Positions 28,649-40,730 of a stretch of DNA of 64,000 nt are shown here, piece by piece. The stretch is from NCBI GenBank assembly GCA_030674185.1, contig JAPXFY010000012.1, forward strand, positions 2,063,374 to 2,127,373, in the 5' to 3' direction. The stretch is from Monoplex corrugatus (lineage: Eukaryota; Mollusca; Gastropoda; Littorinimorpha; Ranellidae). A program made the position numbers and the translations under genes. The notes beneath the pieces were generated by a model. It ran no database searches. It saw only the letters and a list, made by a program, of their open reading frames with translations, and had not been told where the DNA came from. Positions within the stretch are counted from its first letter, which is position 1; each line of letters opens with the position of its first letter.

Positions 28649-28652
28649 TCAG

Positions 28653-28753
28653 GATCTCTGGATACCATGTCAAACCTGCGCTACTTCCATGAGGGGCAAG
28701 AGGACGTTGTCATGGATGTCCTGATAACTCTTTTCCCCAGGCAACAGATTCAG
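28653..28753 (+). CDS. exon 3 of the host gene (C-terminal domain)
   Basis: It has acceptor GTGTGATCAG/GATC and donor ATTCAG/GTAACT. Two leading bases complete the codon from exon 2 and 33 codons follow: SLDTMSNLRYFHEGQEDVV, then MDVLITLFPRQQIQ. The exon ends in phase 0. The segment FHEGQEDVVMDVL is what reminds me of the acidic Asp/Glu-rich helix (L-E-D-E-D-Q-L-D type) before the LLPEA motif in PWWP3/MUM1 proteins. The polypyrimidine tract is replaced by TG repeats, so the site may be inefficiently used. Confidence 0.72.
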
Positions 28754-29960
28754 GTAACTGACTGACTGACTGACTGTGTTTGGTGTGTCTTGGTTTGTTG
28801 ATAAACTACACATACAGATGACTGACTGACTGTGTTTAGTGTGTCTTGGTTTGTTGATAAACCACACATACAGATGACTGACTGTGTTTGGTGTGTCTTG
28901 GTTTGTTTGTTAATAAACCACACATACAGATGACTGACTGACTGTGTTTAGTGTGTCTTGGTTTGTTAATAAACCACACATACAGATGACTGACTGTGTT
29001 TAGTGTGTCTTGGTTTGTTTGTTAATAAACTACACATACAGATGACTGACTGACTGTGTTTGGTGTGTCTTGGTTTTGTTAATAAACCACACATACAGAT
29101 GACTGACTGTGTTTGGTGTGTCTTGGTTTGTTTGTTAATAAACCACACATACAGATGACTGACTGACTGTGTTTGGTGTTTTGGTTTGTTTGTTATAAAC
29201 TACACATACAGATGACTGACTGACTGTGTTTGTGTGTCTTGGTTTGTTAATAAACCACACATACAGATGACTGACTGTGTTTGGTGTGTCTTGGTTAAAC
29301 ATGTGCTTATGTTTGATATTGTTTGGAACTACACATACAGATGACTGACTGACTGTGTTTGGTGTGTCTTGGTTTGTTATAAACCACACATACAGATATG
29401 ACTGACTGTGTTTGGTGTGTCTTGGTTTTTGTTGATAAACCACACATACAGATGACTGACTGATCGTGTTGATGGTGTTATTAGGTGTTGTTGTGTTTGT
29501 GTTGATAAACTACACATACAGATGACTGACTGACTGTGTTGTTTGTTGTACTAATGATGTTTGTGTTGTTTGGTTTGTTAATAAACCAACATACAGATGA
29601 CTGACTGACTGTGTTTGGTGTGTTTGTGGTTTGTTGTTATAAACCACACATACGATGATGATTGCTGTGTTTGAAGTGTCTTGGTTGTTGTTGATAAACT
29701 ACACATACAGATGACTGACTGACTGTGTTTGGTGTGTGCTTGGTGTATTAGTGTTGATAAACCACACATACAGAGTGTTACTGTGATTTTGGCTGTGTCT
29801 ATGGTTATTTATGTTGATAATCTCGGGCCATACAGTTATGATTGATTGTGGCTTAGGTCTGTTGTGTTGATAATCTCTATAAGATGAGCTGTGATATGTG
29901 GTATAGCGTAGTGTTATTGCTGTTAGCATTTGTTGATAAAGCTGTGCATACAGTAGTGAC
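28754..29960. repeat. ~56-bp minisatellite, ~21 copies, starting at the exon 3 donor
   Basis: The intron begins GTAACTGACTGACTGACTG. Each later unit reads CACATACAGATGACTGACTG, then TGTTTGGTGTGTCTTGG and a TTTGTTGATAAAC block. The unit therefore repeats the donor neighbourhood with CAG/ATGACTGAC in place of CAG/GTAACTGAC. Units decay progressively after about 29450. Confidence 0.9.
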
Positions 29961-30084
29961 TGCTGCTTGTGTGATTGGTTAAGCATGTGTTGAGTTTGTT
30001 TGTTGAGTAAAACATTATAGTGATATTGACTGTGTTTAGGTGTGTAGTTGGTTGATATTGCTGGTAAAGCATGTAGTATTATTT

Positions 30085-33000
30085 TACAGATGTTAGTGTT
30101 GATATTGCTGGGCTATAAGCAGTGTTAGTGTTGATATTGCTGGGCTATAAGCAGTGTTAGTAGGTTGATATTGTTGGGCTATAAGCAGTGTTAGTGTTGA
30201 TATTGCTGGGCTATAAGCAGTTTAGTGTTGATATTGCTGGGCTATAAGCAGTGTTAGTGTTGATATTGCTGGGCTATAAGCAGTGATTAGTGTTGATATT
30301 GCTGGGCTATAAGCAGTATTAGTTGTTGATATTGCTGGCTATAAGCAGTGTTAGTGTTGATATTGCTGGGCTATAAGCAGTTGTTAGTGTTGATATTGTG
30401 GGCTATAAGCGAGTGTATGTGTTGATATTGCTGGGCTATAAGCAGTGTTAGTGTTTGATATTGCTGGGCTATAAGCAGTGTTAGTGTTGATATTGCTGGG
30501 CTATAAGCAGTGTATGTAGTGTTGATATTGCTGGGCTATAAGCAGTGTTAGTGTTGATATTGCTGGGCTATAAGCAGTGTTAGTGTTGATATTGCTGGGC
30601 TATAAGCAGTGTTAGTGTTTGATATTTGCTGGGCTATAAGCAAGTGTTAGTGTTGATATTGCTGGGCTATAAGCAGTATTAGTGTTTGATATTGCTGGGC
30701 TATAAGCAGTGTTAGTGTTGATATTGCTGGGCTATAAGCAGTGTTAGTGTTGATATTGCTGGGCTATAAGCAGTGTATTACTGTTAGATTGATTGCTGGG
30801 CTATAAGCAGTATTAGTGTTGATATTGCTGGGCTATAAGCAGTATTAGTAGTGTTGATATTGCTGGGCTATAAGCAGTGTTAGTGTTGATATTGCTGGGC
30901 TATAAGCAGTTTTAGTGTTGATATTGCTGGGCTATAAGCAGTGTTTAGTGTTGATATTGCTGGGCTATAAGCAGTTTAGTGTTGATATGTGGGCATACTG
31001 ATAGTGATATGCTGGGCTATAAGCAGTGTTAGTGTTGATATTGCTGGGCTATAAGCAGTGTTAGTGTTGATATTGCTGGGCTATAAGCAGTGTTAGTGTT
31101 GATATTGCTGGCTATAAGCAGTGTTATGTTGATATTGCTGGGCTATAAGCATGTTAGTGTTGATATTGCTGGGCTATAAGCAGTGTTAGTGTTGATATTG
31201 CTGGCTATAAGCAGTGTTAGTGTTGATATTGCTGGCTATAAGCAGTATTAGTGTTGATATTGCTGGGCTATAAGCAGTATTAGTGTTGATATTGCTGGGC
31301 TATAAGCATGTTAGTGTTGATATTGCTGGGCTATAAGCAGTATTAGTGTTGATATTGCTGGGCTATAAGCAGTATTAGTGTTGATATTGCTGGCTATAAG
31401 CAGTAGTACTGGTTAGATGTTGATATTGCTGGGCTATAAGCAGTGTTAGTGTTGATATTGCTGGGCTATAAGCAGTGTTAGTGTTGATATTGCTGGGCTA
31501 TAAGCAGTATTACTGTTAGTGTTGATATTGCTGGGCTATAAGCAGTGTTAGTGTTGATATTGCTGGGCTATAAGCAGTGTTAGTGTTGATATTGCTGGGC
31601 TATAAGCAGTGTTAGTGTTGATATTGCTGTGCTAATAAGCAGTATTACTGTTGATATTGCTGGGCTATAAGCAGTGTTAGTGTTGATATTGCTGGGCTAT
31701 AAGCAGTGTTAGTGTTGATATTGCTGGGCTATAAGCAGTTTAGTGTTGATATTGCTGGGCTATAAGCAGTTTAGTGTTGATATTGCTGGGCTATAAGCAG
31801 TTTATGTTGATATTGCTCTGGGCTATAAGCAGTATTAGTGTTGATATTGCTGGGCTATAAGCAGTGTTAGTGTTGATATTGCTGGGCTATAAGCAGTGTT
31901 AGCGTTGATATTGTTGGGCTATAAGCAGTGTTAGTGTTGATATTGCTGGGCTATAAGCAGTGTTAGTGTTGATATTGCTGGGCTATAAGCAGTTTAGTGT
32001 TGATATTGCTGGCTATAAGCAGTATTAGTGTTGATATTGCTGGGCTATAAGCAGTGTTAGTGTTGATATTGCTGGGCTATAAGCAGTGTTACTGTTAGTG
32101 TTGATATTGCTGGGCTATAAGTCATGTTAGTGTTGATATTGCTGGGCTATAAGCAGTGTTTAGTGTTGATATTGTTAGGGCTATAAGCATGTTAGTGTTG
32201 ATATTGCTGGGCTATAAGCAGTGTTACTGTTAGTGTTGATATTGCTGGGCTATAAGCATATTAGTGTTGATATTGCTGGGCTATAAGCAGTGTTAGTGTT
32301 GATATTGTTGGGCTATAAGCAGTGTTAGCGTTGATATTGCTGGGCTATAAGCAGTGTTACTGTTAGTGTTGATATTGCTGGGCTATAAGCAGTGTTTAGT
32401 GTTGATATTGTTGGGCTATAAGCAGTGTTAGCGTTGATATTGTTGGGCTATAAGCAGTGTTGTAGTGTTGATATTGCTGGGCTATAAGCAGTGTTATGTT
32501 GTAGTGTTGAGTTATGTGATATGTGGCTATAAGCAGTGTTAGTGTTGATATTGCTGGCTATAAGCATGTGTTAGATGTTGATATTGCTGGGCTATAAGCA
32601 GTGTATTAGTGTTGATATTGCTGGGCTATAAGCAGTGTTAGTGTTGATATTGCTGGGCTATAAGCAGTAGTTGATAGTGTTGTATAATGTTGGTTGTTTG
32701 CTATAAGCAGTGTTAGTGTTGATATTGCTGGGCTATAAGCAGTGTTAGTGTTGATATTGCTGGGCTATAAGCAGTGTTAGTGTTGATATTGTTGGGCTAT
32801 AAGCAGTGTTAGTGTTGATATGCTGGGCTATAAGCAGTGTTACTGTTAGTGTTGATATTGCTGGGCTATAAGCAGTGTTAGTGTTGATATTGCTGGGCTA
32901 TAAGCAGTGTTACTGTTAGTGTTGATATTGCTGGGCTATAAGCATGTTACTGTTAGTGTTGATATTGCTGGGCTATAAGCAGTGTTAGCGTTGATATTGC

Positions 33001-33593
33001 TGGGCTATAAGCAGTGTTAGTGTTGATATTGCTGGGCTATAAGCAGTGTTAGTGTTGATATTGCTGGGCTATAAGCAGTGTTAGTGTTGATATTGCTGGG
33101 CTATAAGCAGTGTTAGTGTTGATATTGTTGGGCTATAAGCAGTATTAGTGTTGATATATGCTGGGCTATAAGCAGTGTTAGTGTTGATATTGTTGGGCTA
33201 TAAGCAGTGTTAGTGTTGATATTGCTGGGCTATAAGCAGTGTTAGTGTTGATATTGTTGGGCTATAAGCAGTGTTAGTGTTGATATTGCTGGGCTATAAG
33301 CAGTGTTAGTGTTGATATTGTTGGGCTATAAGCAGTATTAGTGTTGATATTGCTGGGCTATAAGCAGTGTTAGTGTTGATATTGTTGGGCTATAAGCAGT
33401 ATTAGTGTTGATATTGCTGGGCTATAAGCAGTGTTAGTGTTGATATTGTTGGGCTATAAGCAGTGTTAGTGTTGATATTGCTGGGCTATAAGCAGTGTTA
33501 GTGTTGATATTGCTGGGCTATAAGCAGTGTTAGTGTTGATATTGTTGGGCTATAAGCAGTGTTACTGTTAGTGTTGATATTGTTGGGCTATAA
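30085..33593. repeat. 32-bp minisatellite, ~108 copies, in intron 3
   Basis: The unit is TGTTAGTGTTGATATTGC, TGGGCTATAAGCAG, with C/T in TTGYTGGG and a recurrent TTACTG insertion. Patches with one-base losses occur around 31000 and 32460-32700. Confidence 0.95.
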
Positions 33594-33768
33594 GCTTAAG
33601 TTTATAGTATAGTTTGAGATTGTCATGGTCTTTGAAGTTGCTTTTTTAGGTTTGATTTTGTACCTGATGTTTTTTCTTCATTCAGTTTCCTTGTGTTTGC
33701 TTTCATCCAGACATGTGTGTTCTTTGTGGTGGTTTGAATTTCTCTAGACAGGAACAGTAACCAAAGAT

Positions 33769-35185
33769 ATTAACACTCTGTGTCATGTTGTGTCAAGATA
33801 TTAACAGTCTGTGTCATATTGTGTCAAGATATTAACAGTCTGTGTCATGTTGTGTCGTGTTGTGTCAAGATATTAACAGTCTGTGTGTCATGTTGTGTCT
33901 GTGTCAAGATATTAACAGTCTGTGTGTCATGTTGTGTCGTGTTGTGTCAAGATATTAACAGTCTGTGTGTCATGTTTGTGTCGTGTTGTGTCAAGATATT
34001 AACAGTCTGTGTGTCATGTTGTGTCGTGTTGTGTCAAGATATTAACAGTCTGTGTGTCATGTTGTGTCGTGTTGTGTCAAGATATTAACAGTCTGTGTCA
34101 TGTTGTGTCAAGATATTAACAGTCTGTGTCATGTTGTGTCAAGATATTAACAGTCTGTGTCATGTTGTGTCAAGATATTAACAGTCTGTGTCATGTTGTG
34201 TCAAGATATTAACAGTCTGTGTCATGTGTGTCGTGTTGTGTCAAGATATTAACAGTCTGTGTCATGTTGTGTCAAGATATTAACAGTCTGTGTCATGTTG
34301 TGTCAAGATATTAACAGTCTGTGTCATGTTGTGTCAAGATATTAACAGTCTGTGTCATGTTGTGTCAAGATATTAACAGTCTGGTCATGTTGTGTCGTGT
34401 TGTGTCAAGATATTAACAGTTTGTTCAGTTGTGTCAAGATATTACATGTCTGTGTCATGTTGTCGTGTTTGTGTCAAGATTATTAACAGTCTGTGTCATG
34501 TTTGTCAAGATTTAACAGTCTTGTGTTCATGTTTGTGTTTGTGTGTGATTAACTATCTTGTGCAGTTGTGTTGTGTCAAGATATTAACAGTTGTGTGTCA
34601 TGTTGTGTCTGTTGTGTCAAGATATTAACAGTCGTGCATGTTGTCTGTGTTTTTCAAGTCAGTCGTGTCTGTGTGTCAAGATATTAACAGTCTGTGTGTC
34701 ATGTTGTGTTGTTGTTCAAGATATTAACAGTCTGTGTGTCATGTTGTGTTGTGTCAAGATATTAACAGTCTGTGTGTCATGTTGTGTGTGCAAGATATTA
34801 ACAGTCTGTGTGTCATGTTGTGTTGTGTTGTGTCAAGATATTAACAGTCTGTGTGTCATGTTGTGTCTGTTGTGTCAAGATATTAACAGTCTGTGTGTCA
34901 TGTTGTGTCAAGATATTAACAGTCTGTGTGTCATGTTGTGGTCAAGATATTAACAGTCTGTGTGTCATGTTGTGTTGTGTTGTGTCAAGATATTAACAGT
35001 CTGTGTGTCATGTTGTGTCAAGATATTAACAGTCTGTGTGTCATTTTGTGTTGTGTTGTGTCAAGATATTAAGTCTGTGTGTCATGTTTGTGTCAAGATA
35101 TTAACAGTCTGTGTGTCATGTTGTGTTGTGTTGTGTCAAGATATTAACAGTTGTGTGTCAAGTTGTCTCAAGGTATTAACTATTA
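33769..35185. repeat. 31/43-bp minisatellite, ~39 copies, in intron 3
   Basis: The unit is GTCAAGATATTAACAG, TCTGTGTGTCATGTTGT, with an optional GTCGTGTTGT extension. Stray units continue to 35375, within 25 bp of the exon 4 acceptor. The patch 34380-34680 is full of small indels. Confidence 0.95.
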
Positions 35186-35395
35186 GACTTCAACCACTGA
35201 AGAACAGTTCCAGTGTAGCCAAACATGGATGATAATCCTCAGGTTATGATGTCGTGGTCAGTTGTGTCAGGTGCTGATGCCAGTCATGTGTTCATGTTGT
35301 GTCATATTGTGTCAAGATATTAACAGTCATGTGTGTGTCATGTTGTGTCAAGACATTAACAGTCGGTGTGTGTGATATGTTTCTGATTTTTGCAG

Positions 35396-35566
35396 GAGAT
35401 GGACTACATTCTTCGAGTGTTGTTGCCAGAGGCCATGGCCAGGATCTACACGTGTGTCACTGGACGTTCTCTGCCTTCACCAGTAATGCCTGTGAACGGA
35501 TCTACCTGTATGTCACAGGACTTACCTACCGACATGTCATTGGACGTTCTGTGCCTTCCCCAGTAA
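35396..35566 (+). CDS. exon 4 of the host gene (LLPEA motif), 3' part overrun by a repeat
   Basis: The acceptor TTCTGATTTTTGCAG/GAG is the best in the gene. Reading in phase 0 gives EMDYILRVLLPEAMARIY, then TCVTGRSLPSPV and a stop at 35564-35566. The phrase ILxVLLPEA followed by a hydrophobic stretch is the point of strongest resemblance to the PWWP3/MUM1 C-terminus as I recall it; this is tentative. From about 35440 the sequence is the first unit of a ~75-80-bp tandem repeat, so the last ~40 codons may not be original coding sequence. The stop may be a consequence of repeat growth, or the exon may end earlier at an undetected donor. Confidence 0.6.
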   Translation, partial: EMDYILRVLLPEAMARIYTCVTGRSLPSPVMPVNGSTCMSQDLPTDMSLDVLCLPQ

Positions 35567-35990
35567 TGTCTGTGAGCAGATCTACCTGCCTGTTACTGGA
35601 CTAATCTATGCCACGTGACATACCCTGCCTTACCCCGTTACGTCTGTGAACAGATCTACCCCTACGTCTCTGGACTTACCTATGTTACTGAACATACACT
35701 GCCTTCCCCAGCAACATCTGTGAACAGATCTACCCATATGTCACTGGACTTCTGTATGTCACCGGATGTACGGGTCATGCCTTATCCTGTAACGTCTGTG
35801 AACAGATCTACCCATATGTCACTGGACTTCTGTTATGTCACCAGATGTACGGGTCATGCTTATCCTGTAACTCTGTGAACAGACTACCATATGTCACGAC
35901 TTCTGTATGTCACCGGATGTACGGGTCATGCCTTATCCTGTAACGTCTGTGAACAGATCTACCCATATGTCACTGGACTTATCTACAGAC
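35437..35990. repeat. ~75-80-bp minisatellite, ~7 copies, beginning inside exon 4
   Basis: ATCTAC followed by a TATGTCACTGGACTT-like segment recurs at about 35444, 35500, 35580, 35654, 35728 and 35805 and in two further degraded copies. The first copy is in frame with the host exon. Later copies carry TCTGTGAACAG just before ATCTAC, and some carry a donor-like CT/GTATGTCAC. Confidence 0.85.
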
Positions 35991-36175
35991 ACATCTTATC
36001 TGTAGATCTTCAAAAGATGTACAAAGGGGGGGGGGGGGGAGGAGGAGGTGGTGCATATGCTGAACTGACTTTGAAAGAGCACGTTAAATCAAGTTCGGGC
36101 AGCAATGTTTTGCCTTAGTTGTTTTGATAGAGTGTGTGGTGAATTTTTAACATTGGCTGTGTGAGGAAAAGTCTC

Positions 36176-36318
36176 TTTGGTGGCCAGAATAGGTAAACCA
36201 CTATGGTAGGAAAGATGTCTGGTGGCCAGAATAGGTAAACCACTATGGTAGGAAAGATGTCTGGTGGCCACAATAGGTAAACCACTATGGTAGGAAAGAT
36301 GTCTGGTGGCCAGAACCC
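36176..36318. repeat. 42-bp minisatellite, ~3.4 copies
   Basis: The unit is TGGTGGCCAGAATAGG, TAAACCACTATGGTAGG, AAAGATGTC, almost identical between copies. A G tract lies just upstream at 36028-36039. The stretch 36319-36624 shows no feature. Confidence 0.95.
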
Positions 36319-36624
36319 TTAAAAAACATGTCGTTGATGGAGAAGGTGTCGCCAACAAATGGAATTGTGATAAGCCAATATTTCTGAACACCGTTTTCCA
36401 TGTTTTTGTCACCTTTTAGGTGTACAAAATGTTGAAAGTTGTAGATGTGAAATATGTATGTTACATGAATTTGATGTGACAAAAAGCTCACATTCCACAG
36501 ATCTCAGTTTGGGGGTGGGGATTTACCAAGGACGGAAGATGTAATGGAGAACGTTCCCAGATGCCACCTGGTTCCAGAGGTTTATATCTTCAGCAATTCC
36601 CAGGCCTGAGTATTGACCGTGACC

Positions 36625-38868
36625 AATGACAAAGATAGAAACAGTTACCAAAGGGTGACAAAGATAGGAACAGTAACCAGTGACAAAGGAACAGTGACAA
36701 AGACAGGAACAGTAACCAAGGAGTGACAAAGATAGGAATAGTAACCAGTGACAAAGATAGGAATAGTAACCAGTGACAAAGATAGGAACAGTAACCAGTG
36801 ACAAAGATAGGAACAGTAACCAGTGACAAAGACAGGAACAGTAACCAAGGAGTGACAAAGATAGGAATAGTAACCAGTGACAAAGATAGGAACAGTAACC
36901 AGTGACAAAGACAGGAACAGTAACCAAGGAGTGACAAAGATAGGAATAGTAACCAGTGACAAAGATAGGAATAGTAACCAGTGACAAAGACAGGAACAGT
37001 GACAAAGACAGGAACAGTAACCAGTGACAAAGACAGGAACAGTAACCAAAGAGTGACAAAGATAGGAATAGTAACCAGTGACAGACAGTAACCAAAGAGT
37101 GACAAAGATAGGAATAGTAACCAGTGACAAAGACAGTAACCAAAGATAGGAACAGTAACCAGTGACAAATACAGTAACCAAAGAGTGACAAAGATAGGAA
37201 TAGTAACCAGTGACAAAGACAGGAACAGTAACCAAAGAGTGACAAAGATAGGAATAGTAACCAGTGACAAAGACAGGAACAGTAACCAAAGAGTGACAGA
37301 TAGGAATAGTAACCAGTGACAAAGACAGTAACCAAAGAGTGACAAAGATAGGAACAGTAACCAGTGACAAAGACAGTAACCAAAGAGTGACAAAGATAGG
37401 AATAGTAACCAGTGACAAATACAGTAACCAAAGAGTGACAAAGATAGGAATAGTAACCAGTGACAAAGACAGGAACAGTAACCAAGAGTGACAAAGATAG
37501 GAATAGTAACCAGTGACAAAGACAGGAACAGTAACCAAAGAGTGACAAAGATAGGAATAGTAACCAGTGACAAAGACAGGAACAGTAACCAAGAGTGACA
37601 AAGATAGAAACAGTAACCAGTGACAAAGACAGTAACCAAAGAGTGACAAAGACAGGAACAGTAACCAGTGACAAAGAACAGTAACCAGTGACAAAGATAG
37701 GAATAGTAACCAGTGACAAAGACAGGAACAGTAACCAAAGAGTGACAAAGATAGGAATAGTAACCAGTGACAAAGACAGTAACCAAAGAGTGACAAAGAT
37801 AGGAACAGTAACCAAAGAGTGACAAAGACAGGAACAGTAACCAGTGACAAAGACAGGAACAGTAACCAGTGACAAAGACAGGAACAGTAACCGAGATAGG
37901 AACAGTATCCAAAGAATGACAAATACAGGAACGGTAACCAAAGTGACAAAGACAGGAACGGTAACCAGTGACAAAGACAGGAACAGTAACCAGTGACAAA
38001 GATAGGAACAGTAACCAGTGACAAAGATAGGAACAGTTACCAGTTACAAAGACAGGAACAGTAACCAAGATAGGAACAGTATCCAAAGAATGACAAAGAC
38101 AGGAACAGTAACCAAAGAGTGACAAAGACAGGAACAGTAACCAGAGCGACAAAGACAGGAACAGTAACCAAAGATAGGAACAATAACCAAAGAGTGACAA
38201 AGATAGGAACACTGACCAGTTCCAAAGACAGGAACATTAACCAAAGATAGGAACACTGACCAGTTCCAAAGACAGGAACAGTAACCAAAGTTACAAAGAT
38301 AGCAACACTGACCAGTTCCAAAGACAGGAACAGTAACCAAAGTGACAAAGACAGGAACAGTAACCAAAGAGTGACAAAGACAGGAACAGTAACCAAAGAG
38401 TGACAAAGACAGGAACAGTAACCAAAGAGTGACACAGACAGGAACAGTAACCAAAGAGTGACAAAGACAGGAACAGTAACCAAAGAGTGACAGACAGGAA
38501 CAATAACCAAAGAGTGACACAGACAGAACAGTGACAAAGACAGGAACAGTAATCAGAGTGACAAAGACAGGAACAGTAACCAAAGAGTGACAGACAGGAA
38601 CAATAACCAAAGAGTGACACAGACAGGAACAGTAACCAAAGAGTGACAAAGACAGGAACAGTAATCAGAGTGACACAGACAGGAACAGTAACCAAAGAGT
38701 GACAAAGACAGGAACAGTAATCAGAGTGACAAAGACAGGAACAGTAACCAAAGAGTGACAAAGACAGGAACAGTAATCAGAGTGACAAAGACAGGAACAA
38801 TAACCAAAGAGTGACAAAGACAGGAACAGTAACCAAAGAGTGACAGATAGGAAAAGTAACCAAAGAAC
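36625..38868. repeat. 25-30-bp minisatellite, ~80 copies
   Basis: The units are GACAAAGAYAGGAAYAGTAACC followed by AGT or AAAGAGT. Long minus-strand frames (up to 540 codons of Leu/Ser/Phe/Cys/Tyr) are repeat artefacts. The distal part (38,200-38,868) uses variants with CACTGACCAGTTCC and CAGAGT. Confidence 0.95.
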
Positions 38869-38921
38869 ATGGATGTCGCCCATGTTGCTGTCTTGTAAGA
38901 CGGGTTCATTTTGTTTGTCTT

Positions 38922-39054
38922 TTAACCCTTTGACTTCCACACCCTATCCACCTGCATTGTCAACCCTTTGACTCCCAGTCCCTGTTCACCTGTTAGAGGT
39001 TTAAGTTTTTGCAGTTTTACAGTTGGTGGATAGGTTGTGGGTGTCAAGGGTTAA
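38922..39054. mobile_element. piggyBac-like MITE, copy B
   Basis: TTAA (38922-38925) and TTAA (39051-39054) flank 125 bp that start CCCTTTGACTTCCACACC and end GGGTGTCAAGGG. It is an imperfect foldback, with an inner second copy of the end (AACCCTTTGACTCCC). It shares the inner GTTTTTGCAGTTTTACAG with copy D in inverse form. Confidence 0.7.
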
Positions 39055-39089
39055 ACTTAAAGATGGTGATAACCGATGATTGCCTGTTT

Positions 39090-39590
39090 ATGTGGTTTAG
39101 TGAGTGTCAGTGTTTGTATATGAATGTATTCTATGAGTGTCAGTGTTCATGTTGAGTGAAGGCATTCCCTGAGTGTCAGTTTTTATTGAGTGAATATATT
39201 CTGTGAGTGTTGGTGTTTATATTGAGTGAAGACATTCTGTGAGTGTCAGTGTTTATGTTGAGTGAATATATTCTGTCAGTGTAAATGTTGAGTGAAGGCA
39301 TTCCATGAGTGCTGGTGTTTTTATTGAGTGAATGTACTCAGTGTCAGTGTAAATGTTGAGTGAAGGCAATCCATGAGTGCCAGTGTTTTTATTGAGTGAA
39401 TGTAGGCTACTGTGTGAGTGTCGGGATGTTGAGTGAAAGCGTTCTGTGAGTGCCAGTGTTTTTATTGAGTGAATACATTCTATGAGTGTCAGTGTAAATG
39501 TTGAGTGAAGGCATTCCATGAGTGCCAGTGTTTTTATTGAGTGAATGTACTCTGTGAGTGTCAGGATGTTGAGTGAAAGCGCTCTGGGCC
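39090..39590. repeat. ~56-60-bp minisatellite, ~9 copies
   Basis: Units contain TTGAGTGAAGGCATTC, CATGAGTGCCAGTG and TTTTTATTGAGTGAATG. They are moderately diverged. The last unit ends GGGCCTTCAG at a candidate acceptor. Confidence 0.9.
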
Positions 39591-39595
39591 TTCAG

Positions 39596-39649
39596 ATTGA
39601 CAAGAAGAGGTTTGCACCAGCGTTGTGCGTAGGGAACTCTGGGAGTTGA
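39596..39649 (+). CDS. speculative terminal exon piece
   Basis: After the pyrimidine-containing acceptor GCTCTGGGCCTTCAG, 17 codons (IDKKRFAPALCVGNSGS) and a stop follow. As with the other exons it sits exactly at an array edge, and an AATAAA lies about 0.9 kb downstream. There is no homology, and the joining phase from exon 4 is unknown. The unique sequence 39650-39950 would be 3' untranslated. Confidence 0.18.
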   Translation: MDKKRFAPALCVGNSGS

Positions 39650-39954
39650 CCTTGAGGCCCTGTGTGGGCTACTTTTGATTCATGTTACTATATAAATATA
39701 TATATATATGGTATCAGTAGCTAAATTGGCCATAGGTCGAGACAAGGCAACTAACTGGCACAGAATGCATTTGATATGACATAGTAAGTACAATTAGCCA
39801 TACTATGCATTTAGATAAAAAGCAAAAATACTGCTTTTGCATTTATCAGTGTTGGCTTTGTATATATGCACAAACATTCACATGTAAATACACATATGCA
39901 TGTACAGTACATTGTACTAGGTACACAAATAAACACGAACACACATGTACTGAA

Positions 39955-40440
39955 TGAATGCATTCTGAGTGTCAGTTTTTGTGAATGCATTGTGTGAGTG
40001 TCAGTTTTTGTGAATGCATTGTGTGAGTGTCAGTTTTTGTGAATGCATTGTGTGAGTGTCAGTTTTTGTGAATGCATTGTGTGAGTCAGTTTTTGTGAAT
40101 GCATTGTGTGAGTGTCAGTTTTTGTGAATGCATTGTGTGAGTGTCAGTTTTTGTGAATGCATTGTGTGAGTGTCAGTTTTTGTGAATGCATTGTGTGAGT
40201 CAGTTTTTGTGAATGCATTGTGTGTCAGTTTTTGTGAATGCATTGTGTGAGTGTCAGTTTTTGTGAATGCATTGTGCGAGTGTCAGTTTTTGTGAATGCA
40301 TTGTGTGAGTGTCGGTTTTTGTGAATGCATTGTGTGTCAGTTTTTGTGAATGCATTGTGTGAGTGTCAGTTTTTGTGGAATGCATTGTGTGAGTATCAAT
40401 TTTTGTGAATGCATTGTGTGAGTGTCAGTTTTTGTGCTGA
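39955..40440. repeat. 29-bp minisatellite, ~17 copies
   Basis: The unit is TGAATGCATTGTGTGAG, TGTCAGTTTTTG. It shares the GAGTGTCAGTGTTT theme with the array at 39090-39590, from which it may derive. Confidence 0.95.
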
Positions 40441-40583
40441 GTGAATACCTATAGGCAAAGACTTAATGCATGGAATTATTTTTGATACTCGGAACTCTTG
40501 AGCTGGGATCTCTACATGCTATTGGAATGCATGTAGCATTGTGCAGTTTTCTGTGTGAAACTTAAAGGCCAATGTCTTTCAGC

Positions 40584-40589
40584 AATAAA
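40584..40589 (+). promoter_or_regulatory. possible polyadenylation signal
   Basis: AATAAA lies in unique sequence and is followed within 30-40 bases by the GT-rich GCAAGTTGTGTTTATATC, as in a typical animal poly(A) site. It could end the host gene's transcript. It is only a six-base motif, so support is weak. Confidence 0.3.
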
Positions 40590-40730
40590 GTCATTTGATC
40601 AATGATGCAAGTTGTGTTTATATCATAAATGTAAAATGTGAATGAAAGAGAACTTGTGCTTTCTGTCTTAATGTCCGATTCTGATTCATTAATTGTCATA
40701 GTAAATTAGCATATTCACGTGAGGAGGCTC

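Noticed and set aside
36523..38761. Minus-strand open frames of up to 540 codons rich in Leu, Ser, Phe, Tyr and Cys
   Set aside because: They read through the 25-30-bp minisatellite in several frames at once. The composition is only the repeat translated, with no start context or domain.
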